64,000 nucleotides of DNA. It comes from Diphasiastrum complanatum (Eukaryota; Streptophyta; Lycopodiopsida; Lycopodiales; Lycopodiaceae). Shown here piece by piece: positions 35,382 through 47,490 of the stretch. The DNA lies in assembly GCA_029204225.1 (NCBI GenBank), contig CM055094.1, forward strand, positions 26,548,541-26,612,540, in the 5' to 3' direction. The stretch's first letter is position 1. Every line of letters starts with the position of its first letter. The notes beneath the pieces are model-generated. The model saw only the letters and a list, made by a program, of their open reading frames with translations, had not been told where the DNA came from and ran no database searches. A program made the translations under genes and the position numbers.

Positions 35382-38347
35382 TGAAAAGTCAATAATTGAC
35401 GTGTATCATTATGAACATTATTGCCATATTTGACGGTTACTTTCTCTCTCTAGTTTTTAGACAGTGGGCTGATCTTTCTCGAGCCCTTAGTTGCTATTTA
35501 GTTAGCTTTTCTTGTACTTGGATCATATAGTGTGAATATTCAGTTTTTGTGTGTGAGCAATCATGTGAATTCTTGTCTTGAAGTGCTTGTAAAAGTGTTG
35601 TGGTGATTGCGTTGATCAATTACATTGTTGTCAACTTGGTATCAGAGCAAGGTGATTGCAATCACCAGACAAGGATCAGAGTTAGGTTCGTGTGGAATCT
35701 AAGGTGATTAATCTGTGTGGATTTGAGCGGGCTTTGGAGAAGTGGAAAAACTTTGATTAGAAGCCATGGTGTATAAAAACCGACATTAAAGAACTAGATT
35801 GATTTATCTAGGATAAAAAAAAGCTTTTCATCACACTTGTGATAGAGAATTCTCGTCGGATTCTAAGCTTTGGCCTGATGGAAATCTTGCAGGAGGATTT
35901 CTCAAGAGTCTTTACGGTTGGTGTGCTCTCAATTCATGACCGTTTTGAGAACGGATTGAAGTATGTGCCTTCTTATAGTAGGGTGACCTCAGAGGTAAAG
36001 GAAGTTGCCAAATAAAGTACTGTGTTTCCTCAAGAATGATGGAAAAACCCCAGACAAGGGTTTGATGACAGAAAATAGTGGATCCTTCATCATATTGAAT
36101 GGTTTTTGTTGTTGCCAACGGCTGATTGTGGGTGCAGTAGCAGGGCACAGAAGACATGTGAAGGCCGTGGGTGGCCTCTCCACTTATCTCTCGGTTTCAA
36201 CAGGACAACAAGCCCATTCTTCTTGATTCAGTAGCTCATGTGGAAACATGCATTCTTCCTTTCCAACAACATTTTCGTGCTGCCAAGGATCTCATCCCTC
36301 CACATGTGCGAGCTTCTTTGCCTCCCTTTGAGACTGTGCTTAGCCATCAGCGTGCTCATTTTCAAAAATATCTTTTGGAGCACTTCCACTCACATGCTTT
36401 CACTCAGCTTCTCAGTGATTCACCTTTCGATGAGACTTGGGCTTGCCTTTTGTCTTGTGCAGGCCCGAGTGCTGGTGCTTGGCTTGTTGTGCGCCCTGTT
36501 GTTCCACACTTGCGTCTTTCTTCAGAGTTGTTTCTCACCACTCTTCGGGTTAGGAGGGGTCTCCCTCATCCAGTGTTAGCAGGTTTGATAAAATGTTCTT
36601 GTGGTCAACCCCTTGATCCTATTGGCACTCATCTCATGCGTTACCCTTTTGGCGGAGAGCGCACTGCGACTCATGATTCCATTCGGATATTGGCATCTAT
36701 TGCACATGAGTGCGGCTTCCATGTTGTCCGGGAGTAGATCCACATCTTGTCTGTGTCTGATTCATAGTCGCCTCGGTGTCAAGTTGATCTTGTTCTTTCG
36801 TGCGAGGGGATTCGCACGCTTGAGAATGTTGTTGTTGCTGATTTTTCGTAGCTTGACCTCCTTCGTCATGCTTCAACTACTCAGGGTGCCACTACTTCTC
36901 ATGCAGCTCTAGATAAAGAGCGAGATTATTCACATCGCACTCTTGGAGAAGACTTTATTCCTTTTGCTTTGGAAACATATGGGTGCCTGCATAAGAAATT
37001 CGATGATTATCTATCATCTTGTGCAGCTTTTGCAGCAAAAATCCAAGGATGTGGTGCCTCACCTTTATCTATCATTACGGCTTATTATCATCAATGAGTT
37101 TCTATGACTTTACAATGCACTCAGGCACTTGCAATACTTCGACGTGCCGTAGTTGTAGGAACGGCTGCTTCACAGCTTCCTGCACTACCTAAACTTCCAA
37201 CTGTCTTAACTAGCAACTTACACCAAATAGTAGGTTTTATGTAGATACTCTGTGAGGTTGTTGCTTTGTTATAGTTGTACAATATCTGAATTCGCCTTAT
37301 GGCCTTTACGCTTTCAACATGCATTCCTTTGTACTCTGATGGGTTTTTCCCACCTTTTATAAATAAAAACAGGAAGTTCTATCGTCGCAGCCCTACTCGT
37401 GCGTAGAACGGAACTGGCCTGTAGTGTCTCCAAAAGTTGTGTTGGGCTTGCAAGTTCAAGGAGAGTTGTTGGATCTTATAACCTAAGCATCTAAGGCTAC
37501 AAAAAGGGCATTATCTACTATTTTCTATCGTTAGATTATAATCAACGGTTAGGATAGTGTTGAAGGGACCCAAAGGTTTTTGAAAGAGATTTTAGCCTTC
37601 ATTTTCATTTTAAAATGAACCAAGGCCCATAAATTCATGAAAGGTGAAGTCTCTTCAGAAGGAAAAATCAGCTCAAAAACCCAAAAAGCTCCTTTGTGGG
37701 CCTCCTTGGTCCGTTTTGACCCAAACAAAGGGCTATAGATTCCAAACAGATGGCACTCGGACTGTACCTTCAAGTAAGGTACACCAAAACAGAGTGGTTG
37801 CCATGAAAAAGGTGATCGATGGATGCCAAAAGAGATTTGCCCCTTTCAAGCTGTGTCGATGTAGGAGTGTGCGCCTAAAGGCATTTTGGAAATGAAAACC
37901 TTGGCTTTCAATTTAGTGACAACGCGAAGAGTGGCCTAGTAAGGTAAAAAGTGCATGTCATTCTTTTTGAATTTTGACATCGACATTGGCTTCAAGAGAC
38001 TCTTTTTAGCCTACGGGTGGAGTTTTGGGCAATTTGGAGATGGCCAACATCAATGAGGCAATTGCGAGGCAAGCAAGTTGGATGGGACATCCAACTACAA
38101 CATCTGGAAGTTCAAAATGGAAAGCATTCTCATGGAAAAAGAGTTATGAGACGTCATTGCAGATATGAAGGTGAGGCCCAATACTACTCCAGCTAACATG
38201 AGAGCTTATGATAGGACGTCACATAGGGCGCTATTCTTGATCAATCACATAGTCACCCACATTAGTGATGTCGTTACTGCCAGAGGAGCTTGGGAAGCCT
38301 TAATAACTCAATTTCAAACCACTAATTCAGCTCGTGCCTCTTGAAGT
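35382..38347 (+). mobile_element. Copia-type element D (+), interrupted by a LINE and cut by Copia C
   Basis: The LTR (about 35382-35633) ends ATTGTTGTCA and is followed by the primer-binding site TTGGTATCAGAGC (from 35636). Its leader is interrupted by a LINE fragment (about 36170-37373) and resumes with about 650 bp that closely match the leader of the minus-strand D copy. Gag follows in a broken frame (about 38040-38345) and is cut mid-gene at GCCTCTTGAAG, where the Copia C LTR starts. Both D copies lack most of pol. Confidence 0.75.
36171..37373 (+). pseudogene. LINE C-terminal fragment with zinc-binding and PD-(D/E)XK-like region
   Basis: The open frame at 36171-36737 contains GAWLVVRPVVPHLRLSSELF, LRVRRGLPHP and CSCGQPLDPIGTHLMRYPFG, then GERTATHDSIR. 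A stop follows. In another frame near 36775-37240 come VDLVLSCEGIRTLENVVVAD, FIPFALETYGCLHKKFDDYL and a final LPTVLTSNLHQIVG. This layout (Cys/His knuckle, then a D...(V/I)VAD endonuclease-like core) matches the C-terminus of a LINE-like family that I have seen in spore-bearing plants and other eukaryotes. It differs from the LINE at 899-3796. The 3' end carries CCACCTTTTATAAATAAAAA. It is broken by stops and has lost its RT. Confidence 0.65.
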
Positions 38348-39490
38348 TGTTGGATTTATTTCCTCTACTCTCCTAAATCCCATTTTAATCTGCCTCCATT
38401 CATGCTGCATATATTTGCGCTGTCTGCATATTTACATGCAAATTTTCATAGGCGAAGAAAAGGCGAAAAAGACTATACCGTTTTACATAATGCCAAAGGT
38501 GTCCTAAAGCAAAGGCACCCTGTAAATCTAATCCTAAGGCAATTTCGTAAGAGTGATGCATTTTTCGCATCTTCACCCACGTTCACTTCAGCATTGACTG
38601 ACGTCGCACCCTTTTCACACTCACCCCATGTAGCTACGCTAACTGACTGGACAACGATTGCAGCCGCCCATGATCTCCTACAAACAACACATCCACTCTG
38701 TACTTTCTTCATCTGCACACTTGTAATATTGTGTATATATACTGGATACCATTTGAGTATTCGGGTTGACGAGTGTTGACGATTGAGTTGACGATCAAAT
38801 AGGACGATCGAAGATGAGATTTATTGAAGATCAAGTTGTAAATTCAACATTAGAAGCTTATCAGAGATAGACAAAAGTAGATACTCTATGCATTGATTCA
38901 TTATTTGTCAGTAATAAGGATTTCATTCCTTTACAGATTGAATTAGCTCCGTAGAGCACGTGGTTTCGCCCGCTATTGTCTTGTGCTCTACCGCAATATT
39001 GACATGTATATTTGATATACTTGATCTGATAACAGCTCTTTGTTCAGTGTTCAGATCTATGTCAATATTGTCATGCTTATCATTATTCATTCTATTTGAC
39101 TTTTCTAGTTGCTCAATTTGGTAATCTATTTTAGCACGGCTAATATTTAGTCTTGTCTTTCTTGACTGATTATCAATTGAAGCTCAGTCTAGCTCTTCGT
39201 GAAACATTTGTCTAGCTATTCGCGACAAATTACTCTTATGATGTTCTATTAGAACTTGTCTACATAATCAAGAACAACCGTGATTTCCATCACTGCCGTT
39301 CTGTTCGTTCTGATAGGCGTAGTCATGCTTATGGAGAAAGTCGTATAGCTCGTTCCGCTGCGCACGAACACTTTCTGTTCGAGTTCGTTTCTTGTTTGTG
39401 TTTTGTTTCTCGTTCGTGTTCGTCTTTTCTTTTGAGCTAATTTTTCGTTTCTCACACACGACATCCTCTCGTCCCTCTTTCTCCCAAACA
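38348..39490 (+). repeat. 5' LTR of Copia C
   Basis: It starts TGTTGGATTTATTTCC exactly where Copia D gag is cut and ends CTCCCAAACA just before the primer-binding site TGGTATCAGAGC (39491-39502). The length is 1,143 bp. A TATATATAC motif at about 38734 could be its TATA box. No matching 3' LTR was found. Confidence 0.75.
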
Positions 39491-39639
39491 TGGTATCAGA
39501 GCTATTTTCATAGCTTGATAAGCTTATACAGATCTACTAGCCGATAGAGTAATTGTTTTCTTGTTCTGTATTTTTAGTATCAGATTTTCATACTTAAGTC
39601 ACTGATAGTTTTTTCTATCACTTTGACTAATTCTTCCAC

Positions 39640-40422
39640 ATGGATTCCCAAGGGAAAGGCAGTCCCATCATGGACAAGCTTGATGGAGCAAATTACCATA
39701 TGTGGAAATTTAAGATGAAAATTGTACTAATGGCTAAAGAATTGCATGATGTTGTTATAGGTGCAGAAGGAAAACTTGATGCAGACGATGCAGCAATCGC
39801 TAGATGGAAGCTGAAGGATGTAAAGGCTTTCGCGCTGATCATCCTTAGCATCACGGATACCCAGATCGGCCATGTATCCGAGGCTCAAACATTGAAAGAA
39901 GTCTGGGACATCTTGAGCACACTATACGAAGTGCGAGACATAGCTTCCAAGCTACATCTCATGAAACAATTCTACTCCCTCAAGATGACAAATGGTGATT
40001 CGCTGCAGAATCACATTAATCAATTCATGAACCTGCTAAGACAAATGGCCGCTGTTGGATCTGTCATAGACGATCAAGACACAATGATGCAACTGCTTAC
40101 AAGCTTGCCAAGTTCTTACAACAGCTGGGTGATAATCATCACGACTCATCCAGAATTGACTCTTTCGAGAGTCATTACTATGTTGTTGCAGGAAGACACA
40201 CGGAGAAACGAAGCCTCAAGTTCCTCAGCTGACTCTCACGCCTTGTACACCAACAAGAGCACGATAAAGCAAAATAAGAAGAAAGGCCCGAAGCAATCAA
40301 AGCCAGAGCAGAAACCAGCTCAGCACAAGGAACAGTCAAATTCGCAAACAAAGAAGAAGCTGTTTTGCAGATACTACAAGCGAAACAACCACAAAATACA
40401 AGACTGTCGATACTTCAAGTGA
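39640..40422 (+). pseudogene. Copia C gag
   Basis: 260 residues starting MDSQGKGSPIMDKLDGANYH, with LMAKELHDVVIG, KEVWDILSTLYEV and LLTSLPSSYNSWV, the normal Copia Gag core. The C-terminal zinc knuckle is degenerate (CRYYKRNNHKIQDCRYFK; the second Cys of CX2C is Tyr) and the frame stops right after it. Confidence 0.8.
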
Positions 40423-40429
40423 AGAACAA

Positions 40430-41645
40430 TAGTAAGGGGCAGTCGAATCAAGTGGCAAATGCAGCTGCAAAGCTCCACAGCTTATTCAAGAAGCGGATCA
40501 TGATGTCTTCATAATTAGCCATCATGGAACATCTGGCGATAGTTCTTGGTTCCTGGATTCTGGAGCCACTCAACACATGACTAGCCTCATTGGCTGTTTC
40601 GAGTCCTATACACCTTACAATACCCAAAAATATGTCCACCTTGGTGACAATAGCACATAAGCTATTAAAGGTGAAGGCACTGTAAGATTAAGCTTTGCAA
40701 ATAATGAGTCTAAGCTACTCTCTAAAGTACTTTATGTACCGAATTTATCTACGAATCTGCTCTATGTAAGCAGAATCACAGATCTAGGACACAGAGTAGA
40801 ATTTGAATGTGATCAGTGTAAAGTAGTTGATAGGACAGGCAAGATCCTAGCACTCGAAAAGAGGCAAGGATACTTGTATAAATCAAGTCATTGTTTTTTT
40901 GCCTCTAGTCAGGCTCTCAGTACTTCTATTCATGCAAATAAAGGTTTACTTTGGCATTATAGACTTGGTCATTTAAATCATGCTATTGTACAACAAATGT
41001 CTAGACAATCTATTGTTCTTGATCTCGGCTATCCTCGCAAAAAAGTCCAGTTACCTGTCTGTCAAGACTGTCTAGTTGGTAAACAGACTAGGAAACCATT
41101 TAAATCAAGCCATCAACATTTTGCTAGAGGATTGTTAGACATTGTACATTCAGATATTTGTGGCCCGATGAAAAATCCTTGAAGTATGCCAAGTATTTTC
41201 TAACCTTTATTGATGAATTTTCCATAAGGACTATGGTGTACTTTATAAAGAAGAAATCAAAAGCCTTCAACTGCTTCAGAAGCTTCAAGGAGCGTGCAGA
41301 GAAGGATACTGGAAGGAAGATCAAGGCCCTCAGGTCAGACAATGGTGGAGAATATATATTTATCGAGTTTAAGGAGTACTGCCAAAGCCAAGGCATTGAG
41401 CAACAATTCATCACTCCTTACAGTCCTCAGTCTAATGGCTTAGCCGAGAGGAAGAACCGTACTCTGGTTGAATCTGCCAAATGTATGTTATCGCATGCAT
41501 CATTGCCCAAGAGATTCTAGGCTGAAGTTGTCTCCACTGCAGCTTACATTCAAAACAGATGTTCGTCCAAGGCCCTCTCAGGCAAGACACCCCACGATGT
41601 GTGGACAGGCTCTAAGCCTTCTTTGAAAAACCTAAGAGTGTTTGG
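40430..41645 (+). pseudogene. Copia C protease and integrase
   Basis: The protease active-site motif SWFLDSGATQHMT is at about 40541 and intact. It is followed by VLYVPNLSTNLLYVSRITDL, then the GAG-pre-integrase block LWHYRLGHLNHAIVQQMSRQ, the CX2C-type CQDCLVGKQTRKPF and HSDICGPM, and the integrase core ALRSDNGGEYIFIEFKEYCQ and SPQSNGLAERKNRTLVESAK. Stops at about 40660, 41180 and 41518, plus frame changes, inactivate it. Confidence 0.8.
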
Positions 41646-41688
41646 GTGTAGTGCCTACGCATAGATCCCAAAAGACACGAGGAAGAAA

Positions 41689-43520
41689 TTGGACTTCCAA
41701 GGTCTCAAGGCCATCTTGATCGGATATATTTTATCTGATAATACTTATAAGCTGTACAATCTTGATACCCAGCAGATCTTGTATAGCTGGGATACAGTCT
41801 TTATCGAGGATCAGTTCGTCGACCTCAAAGGCAAGGATGTTGCTCAAGAAGAACCTTCATCACCTATTGTTGACACGACAGTCCGAGCTTCTGGCTCAGG
41901 CGTGTCTATTGTCGACCCACTTCGAGACAGCAAATCAGACAAAGATGTTGCTGCTACCCAGCAACAAGTCCCAGGAGTGGTTCATCAGTCGAATCCTCCT
42001 ATAAGATCAAGTCGAGTGCGCACACAGCTCACAAGGTATACTCTTGAGTCTGCCTATCTCTTGATACAAGAACCGACGACAGTCGAAGAGGCACTCAGCC
42101 AACTAGACTCTGATCTTTGGAGAGAAGCTATGGACAGAGAGTATTCCTCTCTGATTAAGAATTAGACATGGTCATTAGTTGAAGCTCCTATTGGCTGCAA
42201 TATCATTGATTGCAAATGGATCTAATACAATGCCAATGGAGCAATTGATTGAAGGAAGACAAGACTGGTAGCACGAGGATTCACTCAGATCCCGAATGTC
42301 GACTACAGCGAGACTTTCAGTCTAGTAGTCAAACATTCGTCGATCCGAATGCTCTTGTCTTATACTGCAGCTGCCGACCTCAAAGTGCATCAACTTGATT
42401 TACAAACAGCCTATCTGAATGAAGTTATACAAGAAGATATCTACATGATCTAGCCCGAAGGATACGTTCTAAAAGATATGAAGAATCATGTCTGTAAACT
42501 CCACAAAGCATTGTACGGCTTGAAACAGTCTGCCAGAGCTTGGTTTCAGAGGATCAACACATTCCTCATTAAACAAGGATTTAAACCAAGCACTGATGAT
42601 TGCAACGTCTATTCCAAGTCAGTACAACAATCCTTCATTATCATCACCTTATACATGGATGATACGTTGCTCTTTAGCAACAATACCAATATGGTCAAGG
42701 ATTCAAAGCAGATGCTATTCTCAGAGTTTGACATGACTGATCTGGACGAAGCTCACTTATGTATGGAAATTTAGATCCACAGAGACAGAGCAAAGCGACT
42801 GATTTACATCACTCAACAAAGGTATCTTCACAATGTGTTTAACAGATATAATTTAATGAATTGTAAATTAGCTCACTCACCAATGGATCCAAGCCTGCAT
42901 CTGTCAAAGGACCAATGTTCCCAGACCAAGCAGGAAGAGGAGCAGATGAAAGAATATCCTTATCGATTAATACTTGGATCTCTCATGTACGCAATAGTCT
43001 GTACAAGACCATATATCTCTTTTGATGTAAGCTCACTCAGGCAATATATGGCTAATCCTGGCGTTACCCATTGGAAGGCTCTCATACGAGTCATGAGATA
43101 TATTCGAGCTACCATGGACCAATGCATCTGCTATGGAGATGAACAACTACAATCTTCATTAGCTCAATGGTTATTCTAATGCAAGTTGGGGAGGAGATAA
43201 TGACAATCGTAAATCTACATTTGGATTTACATTCTTCTTCAATGACGATCCTATCTCATGGAACAGTCGTAGGCATAATTCTATCGCACTTTCTTCTACT
43301 GAAGCAGAATACATTGCTGCTTCTCAATCTATCAAGGAGGCGTTTTGGTTGAGAAATTTACTATCAAATATTAATCTGAATCAATACAACCCTACAATTT
43401 TATTTTGTGATAATCAAAGTGCTATTGTCTTATCGGCCAACCCTAGATTTCACTCTAGGAGTAAGCACATTGAAATCAGGTTTCACTACATCAGGGGCAA
43501 GTTATCAACAAGGAAGTAAG
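41689..43520 (+). pseudogene. Copia C reverse transcriptase and RNase H
   Basis: It reads WREAMDREYSSLIKN, then DYSETFSLVVKHSSIRMLLS, VHQLDLQTAYLNEVIQEDIY, CKLHKALYGLKQSARAWFQR and YMDDTLLFSNN (catalytic pair at about 42657). RNase H follows in a shifted frame with IALSSTEAEYIAASQSIKEA and FCDNQSAIVLSANPRFHSRS. At least four premature stops occur. Confidence 0.8.
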
Positions 43521-43655
43521 CTTAACGTATTGCAGAACGCGGGACATGGTTGCAGACATATTCACGAAAGCACTCGGTGTTAATGCACACAACAAATTAT
43601 GTGCATTGCTTAGTCTGAAGGTCAAAGCGTTCATGGATCCAGATTAAGGGAGGGG

Positions 43656-44334
43656 TGTTGGGAGGGCATGGCATCTTGCGTGTACAAGCCCATGGACCAA
43701 TGAGCACGCAAATAAAGTTGTAAATAAAATAAACATGACTTGGGCCTTGGAATTAAAATAAAACTAGAGGCCCAATGTCATTTTTAAACTTAGAGATTAC
43801 TTTTTAGAGTTGGGTCCAAATTGGGACTCACATGAATCTTGTGATTTCTAATGTACTTTTTGTGGACCCTTGGATCAAGTTGGGTCCAAGATGAATGGAT
43901 AGGATCATTGTGAATATTAGCCAATAGGATTGAGGGGCAAGGGCCTTCCCTATTTTATAAAAAGACACCATTTGTACACTATTTTCATGCTTAATGAGAA
44001 GGAGGAAACTCTACCAATTTTGGAAGAGAAGCACCCTCATTTGCAATTCAATGCTTGCTATTGCTCTTGTTGTTTTCAATTGCTTTCAACTTCATGCTTT
44101 TTGGTTTCAATAGTTTATGTTTCTCCTTTAGAAAGTATAATGTGCATTTGAGCTAACCTCCACCCTCACTCTCTATCTCTCTCTCTTTCTCTCTTCTCTT
44201 CTCAATCTCTTCTTTTCTATCCCTTCCCTTCACCCAAATCATGATGAATGTTAGTGTAGAGGAATAGAGTTAAAGGAGAACAATGTTAGTGGTGAGTAGA
44301 GTTAAGGGAGAAAGTAGGATACTAACTAAAAAAT
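43656..44334 (+). repeat. Truncated LTR A (+), Gypsy-type, next to the Copia C polypurine tract
   Basis: It starts TGTTGGGAGGGCATGG. It aligns along its whole length with the minus-strand LTR at 55214-55981 and stops about 90 bp short of that LTR's end, where Copia B begins. A CT/TTCTCT-rich patch lies at 44165-44225. Confidence 0.8.
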
Positions 44335-44345
44335 TGGGGCCAAAG

Positions 44346-44946
44346 TGCCACTTGTACATACACACCTAAAGTAGGTTACCACGAGTCAAGAGGAGTGGTT
44401 GTGTCCATTTGGTAGTGATTCCTACTTTGTAGGATCTAGACCATGATTTATGATGAGATTTGTACCTACCATGCACCTACCAAGCATGACTCTTGGATAT
44501 AGGCTAGGGTTTTCATATTAGGGCAAGAGAGTGGAGTCTACTTCCTTATTACATGCTGGATTTTCACCTAACTTTGCAAAGGAAGTGTGTTTTACTATGT
44601 ATTCCCATTCTCCATAGTGAGAAGATAGAAACTTTTTGGAGCCTCAAGGAGAAACTCGAGTTTCCTCTCATTGTATGGTGATTACTCTTGATTTTCAATG
44701 AAACCCAGCTTTGGCACTTTGTAAACACTGTCTATAGGCCGTACTACAGCCTTATTTCCACACGTGTGGAGTTGGATTATACTAATTGATCAATGCTTTG
44801 ATTGTCTCTACTTGTTTCCTATCAAGCTGCTAAACTAGATCTTGTTTTCTGATGACTAGTTTCTGATAGATTGTTTAACAAGCATACAATCACCTTGTGG
44901 ATCATTCAAAGATCCATTTATGGTCCTTAGTACTGTACTTTTCACA
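44346..44946 (+). repeat. 5' LTR of Copia B
   Basis: 601 bp, TGCCACTTGTAC to CTTTTCACA, followed at once by the primer-binding site TGGTATCAGATCC (44947). It differs from the 3' LTR by roughly 15-20 substitutions by eye (about 3%). Confidence 0.9.
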
Positions 44947-45578
44947 TGGTATCAGATCCAAGTACAAGGCCATTGATCTGCATCTGAATCTAATCCAATT
45001 TTAGTAGGTTTTGTTGCAAAAAGCTAGTATTGGAAGGGCGAGCTGGTATCCAGGTTTTGGTGAGGGGATTTGATCCCAAACTTTTTCAGGATCAAAATCC
45101 GTACTGTTCACACGTGTGGGCATCTCTGAACCAACATTTAATAACCCATATTCATTGGATCATAGAAAATTCATCTGGTGTTAGTTTGATGTAATTTTTG
45201 GTGCAAATCCTAGGATAAGCTACCAAGATCACTTGTCATTGATTACTTTTGAATTTGTTTCATGAAAACTAATTAATCTAGGCTGACTTTAGACCTTCTT
45301 AAAGTGGAAACCAGGTCTTGAAAGTACATCAAAGTGAATGAGAGAGATAGAGTCAGTTTTTGTCCAAGAATAGCCAAGATTGGCAAGATTTGCTTGAGAG
45401 TAGTTTTCATCTCATCTTATCTTCATTCCAACTTTGTGAGGGAGTGATAGAACTGTGATTACAAATCCATCTGTTGGATTAGAAGTCAACATTTGAGTGA
45501 AACACTGCAAGTTAGAAACCTTTGTGAGTTTCAGGTCCAAACAAATCTATATCTTGTGTGTAGAATCTTGCTAGTAAG

Positions 45579-46500
45579 ATGGGATCAGTGGAAGCCTACC
45601 TTCTAGAAGCTAGTGAGAGGTTAAATTCCACCAATTATGCTATTTGTAAAGTGAGGATGGAGTCACTAATGGTGCTCCAGGATCTTTATGAGTTTCTAAT
45701 AGATGATGAAGATGAACCTCTAGGTGCACAAGAATTAGTGAGATACAAGAAGAGGTCTAGGCTTGCACTTCACTGTATTGAGATGAATGTAAGCGATGAT
45801 CTTTTAAGGGAAGTATCATCATGTAAGAGTGCTAAAGAGGCTTGGGAATCTTTAAAATCTATCTATGAGTCTAGTAACACTTTGAGGGTTTTCATGCTTA
45901 GGAATCAGATTCTACAAAGCATGAAGAGGAGTGATGAGAGTGCACAAGATTATGTGCTAAGAATCAAGTCTCTCAATAGGGAGTTAGCTTCCTTGGAGAG
46001 AAGATTCAAGATAGTGAGCTTGTTCAGATTGTCCTCAATGGTCTAGGGAGTGGCTTTACAAATTTGGTCCAAAGCTTTGCAATCCAAGACACTTTGCGTA
46101 CTATAGAAAAGCTACACAGTGTATTAGTAGCTGAAGAATGTAGGATGTTGCATACCAATGCAAGAATGAATGCTATTTCTCTGCAGGATGGTGATGAGAA
46201 AGCTAATTTCTCATTCAAAGGCAAGAAGAAGACCAATGGCAAGAAGAAGCACTTCAAGGAGACCAAGGAGGAGGATGAGGCTTCAAGCTCAAAGGGCAAG
46301 ATCAAAGACAAGTCCAATTACAAATGTTTTTTCTGTGGAAAGAAAGGACATTTTGCATCAGAATGTCTCAAGAAGAAGAAGGCACAAGAGAGCAAACAAA
46401 GCAACATTGCACATCAGGAGGAGGAGGAGGACGAAGAGTCATCCTTGATGGTTTCCAATAAACCACCATCATCCAAGAGCAACACCAATGATTCTTGGTG
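45579..46500 (+). pseudogene. Copia B gag with zinc knuckle
   Basis: The frame 45579-46046 starts MGSVEAYLLEASERLNSTNY with CKSAKEAWESLKSIYESSNT. After a stop/frameshift near 46045 the frame resumes at 46064 with a Lys-rich stretch and a complete CCHC knuckle, YKCFFCGKKGHFASECLKKK (about 46320). Gag would coat the RNA in a virus-like particle. One break separates the N-terminal core from the knuckle. Confidence 0.85.
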
Positions 46501-47490
46501 GATTGATAATGGGGCTAGTTCCCACATGACATATCAAAAGGACATATTCTCCACTTTACTTTCTTACAATGATTTACATAGATCAATCTATACTACAAGT
46601 AGTCAAGAATGTAAGATAAGTGGAATAGGAACAATTCCCTTGTATGTGGGATCATCCAAAAGGATGAATCTTGATAATGTTCTTTATGTTCCTAAGTTAG
46701 CCAATAATTTGCTTAGTGTTGGCCAGTTAATGGATAATGGCCTAGATGTACAATTTAAGCATGGAGTTTGTTCCATCCTTAGAATATGAATGTATAGCCA
46801 AAGGCTTTAAGCAAGGTAGATTGTTTAAGCTTGATGCTAATGTTGCAGTGGAGAATGTTGACTTGGCAAAGGTGGAGTTATCAAAGGCGAAATTGTGGCA
46901 CAAAACATTGGGCCACCCCAACTACAAAGCCATGGAATCTATGGTTGCAAAGGAGCTTGCAGTTGGACACCCCAAGCATTTGTCAAAGTGTGGGAAGAGA
47001 TGTGAAGCATGCAGCCTCTCAAAGGCTCACAAACTACCCTTCTCAAGATCTACATCAAGATCAAACTCTCCTCTTGAACTCATCCATTCGGATGTTCATA
47101 GTTTTTCACATGAGTCTAATGGTGGTGCCAAGTACTATGTAATCTTCATTGATGACTATTCTAGATTTTGTTGGATGTACCTCTTGTCTGGCAAATCAAT
47201 GGTGTTAATTCTTTTGTAAAGTTCAAGACTTTGGTAGAAAATCAACTTAGTACCAAGATTAAGGTATTAAGGAGTGATAATGGAGGTGAATATATCTCCA
47301 ATAAGTTGATTGACTTTTGTAGTTCTAATGGCATAAAGAGGGAGTTGTCATGTCCATACACCCCTCAACAAAATGGAGTGAGTGAGAGAAGAAATAGATC
47401 TCTTTGTGAGTGTGCTAAGGCCTTAAGGCTAGATGCTTCTCTATCCAAACCATTTTGGGGTGAAGCAATAACTTGTGCTAACTAATTGTG
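46490..47490 (+). pseudogene. Copia B protease and integrase
   Basis: The protease motif is SWWIDNGASSHMTYQKDIF (about 46494); the usual DSGAS is DNGAS here. Then come VLYVPKLANNLLSVGQLMDN, a frame change near 46785, LWHKTLGHPNYKAMESMVAK, CGKRCEACSLSKAHKLPFSR, HSDVHSFSHES and YYVIFIDDYSRFCWMYLLSG. A frame change near 47215 precedes VLRSDNGGEYISNKLIDFCS and YTPQQNGVSERRNRSLCECA. A stop lies at about 47483. The catalytic Asp/Asp/Glu residues appear to be present. Confidence 0.85.

Larger units (their letters stand above)
39491..43655 (+). mobile_element. Copia LTR retrotransposon C (+), coding body
   Basis: The order is primer-binding site, gag (39640-40422), protease, integrase, RT, RNase H, and a polypurine tract AAGGGAGGGG (43646-43655). 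All domains are present, but there are many in-frame stops and shifts (for example near 40420, 40660, 41180, 41518, 41662, 42163, 42452, 42772, 43177). The expected 3' LTR is replaced by an unrelated, Gypsy-type LTR. Confidence 0.85.
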
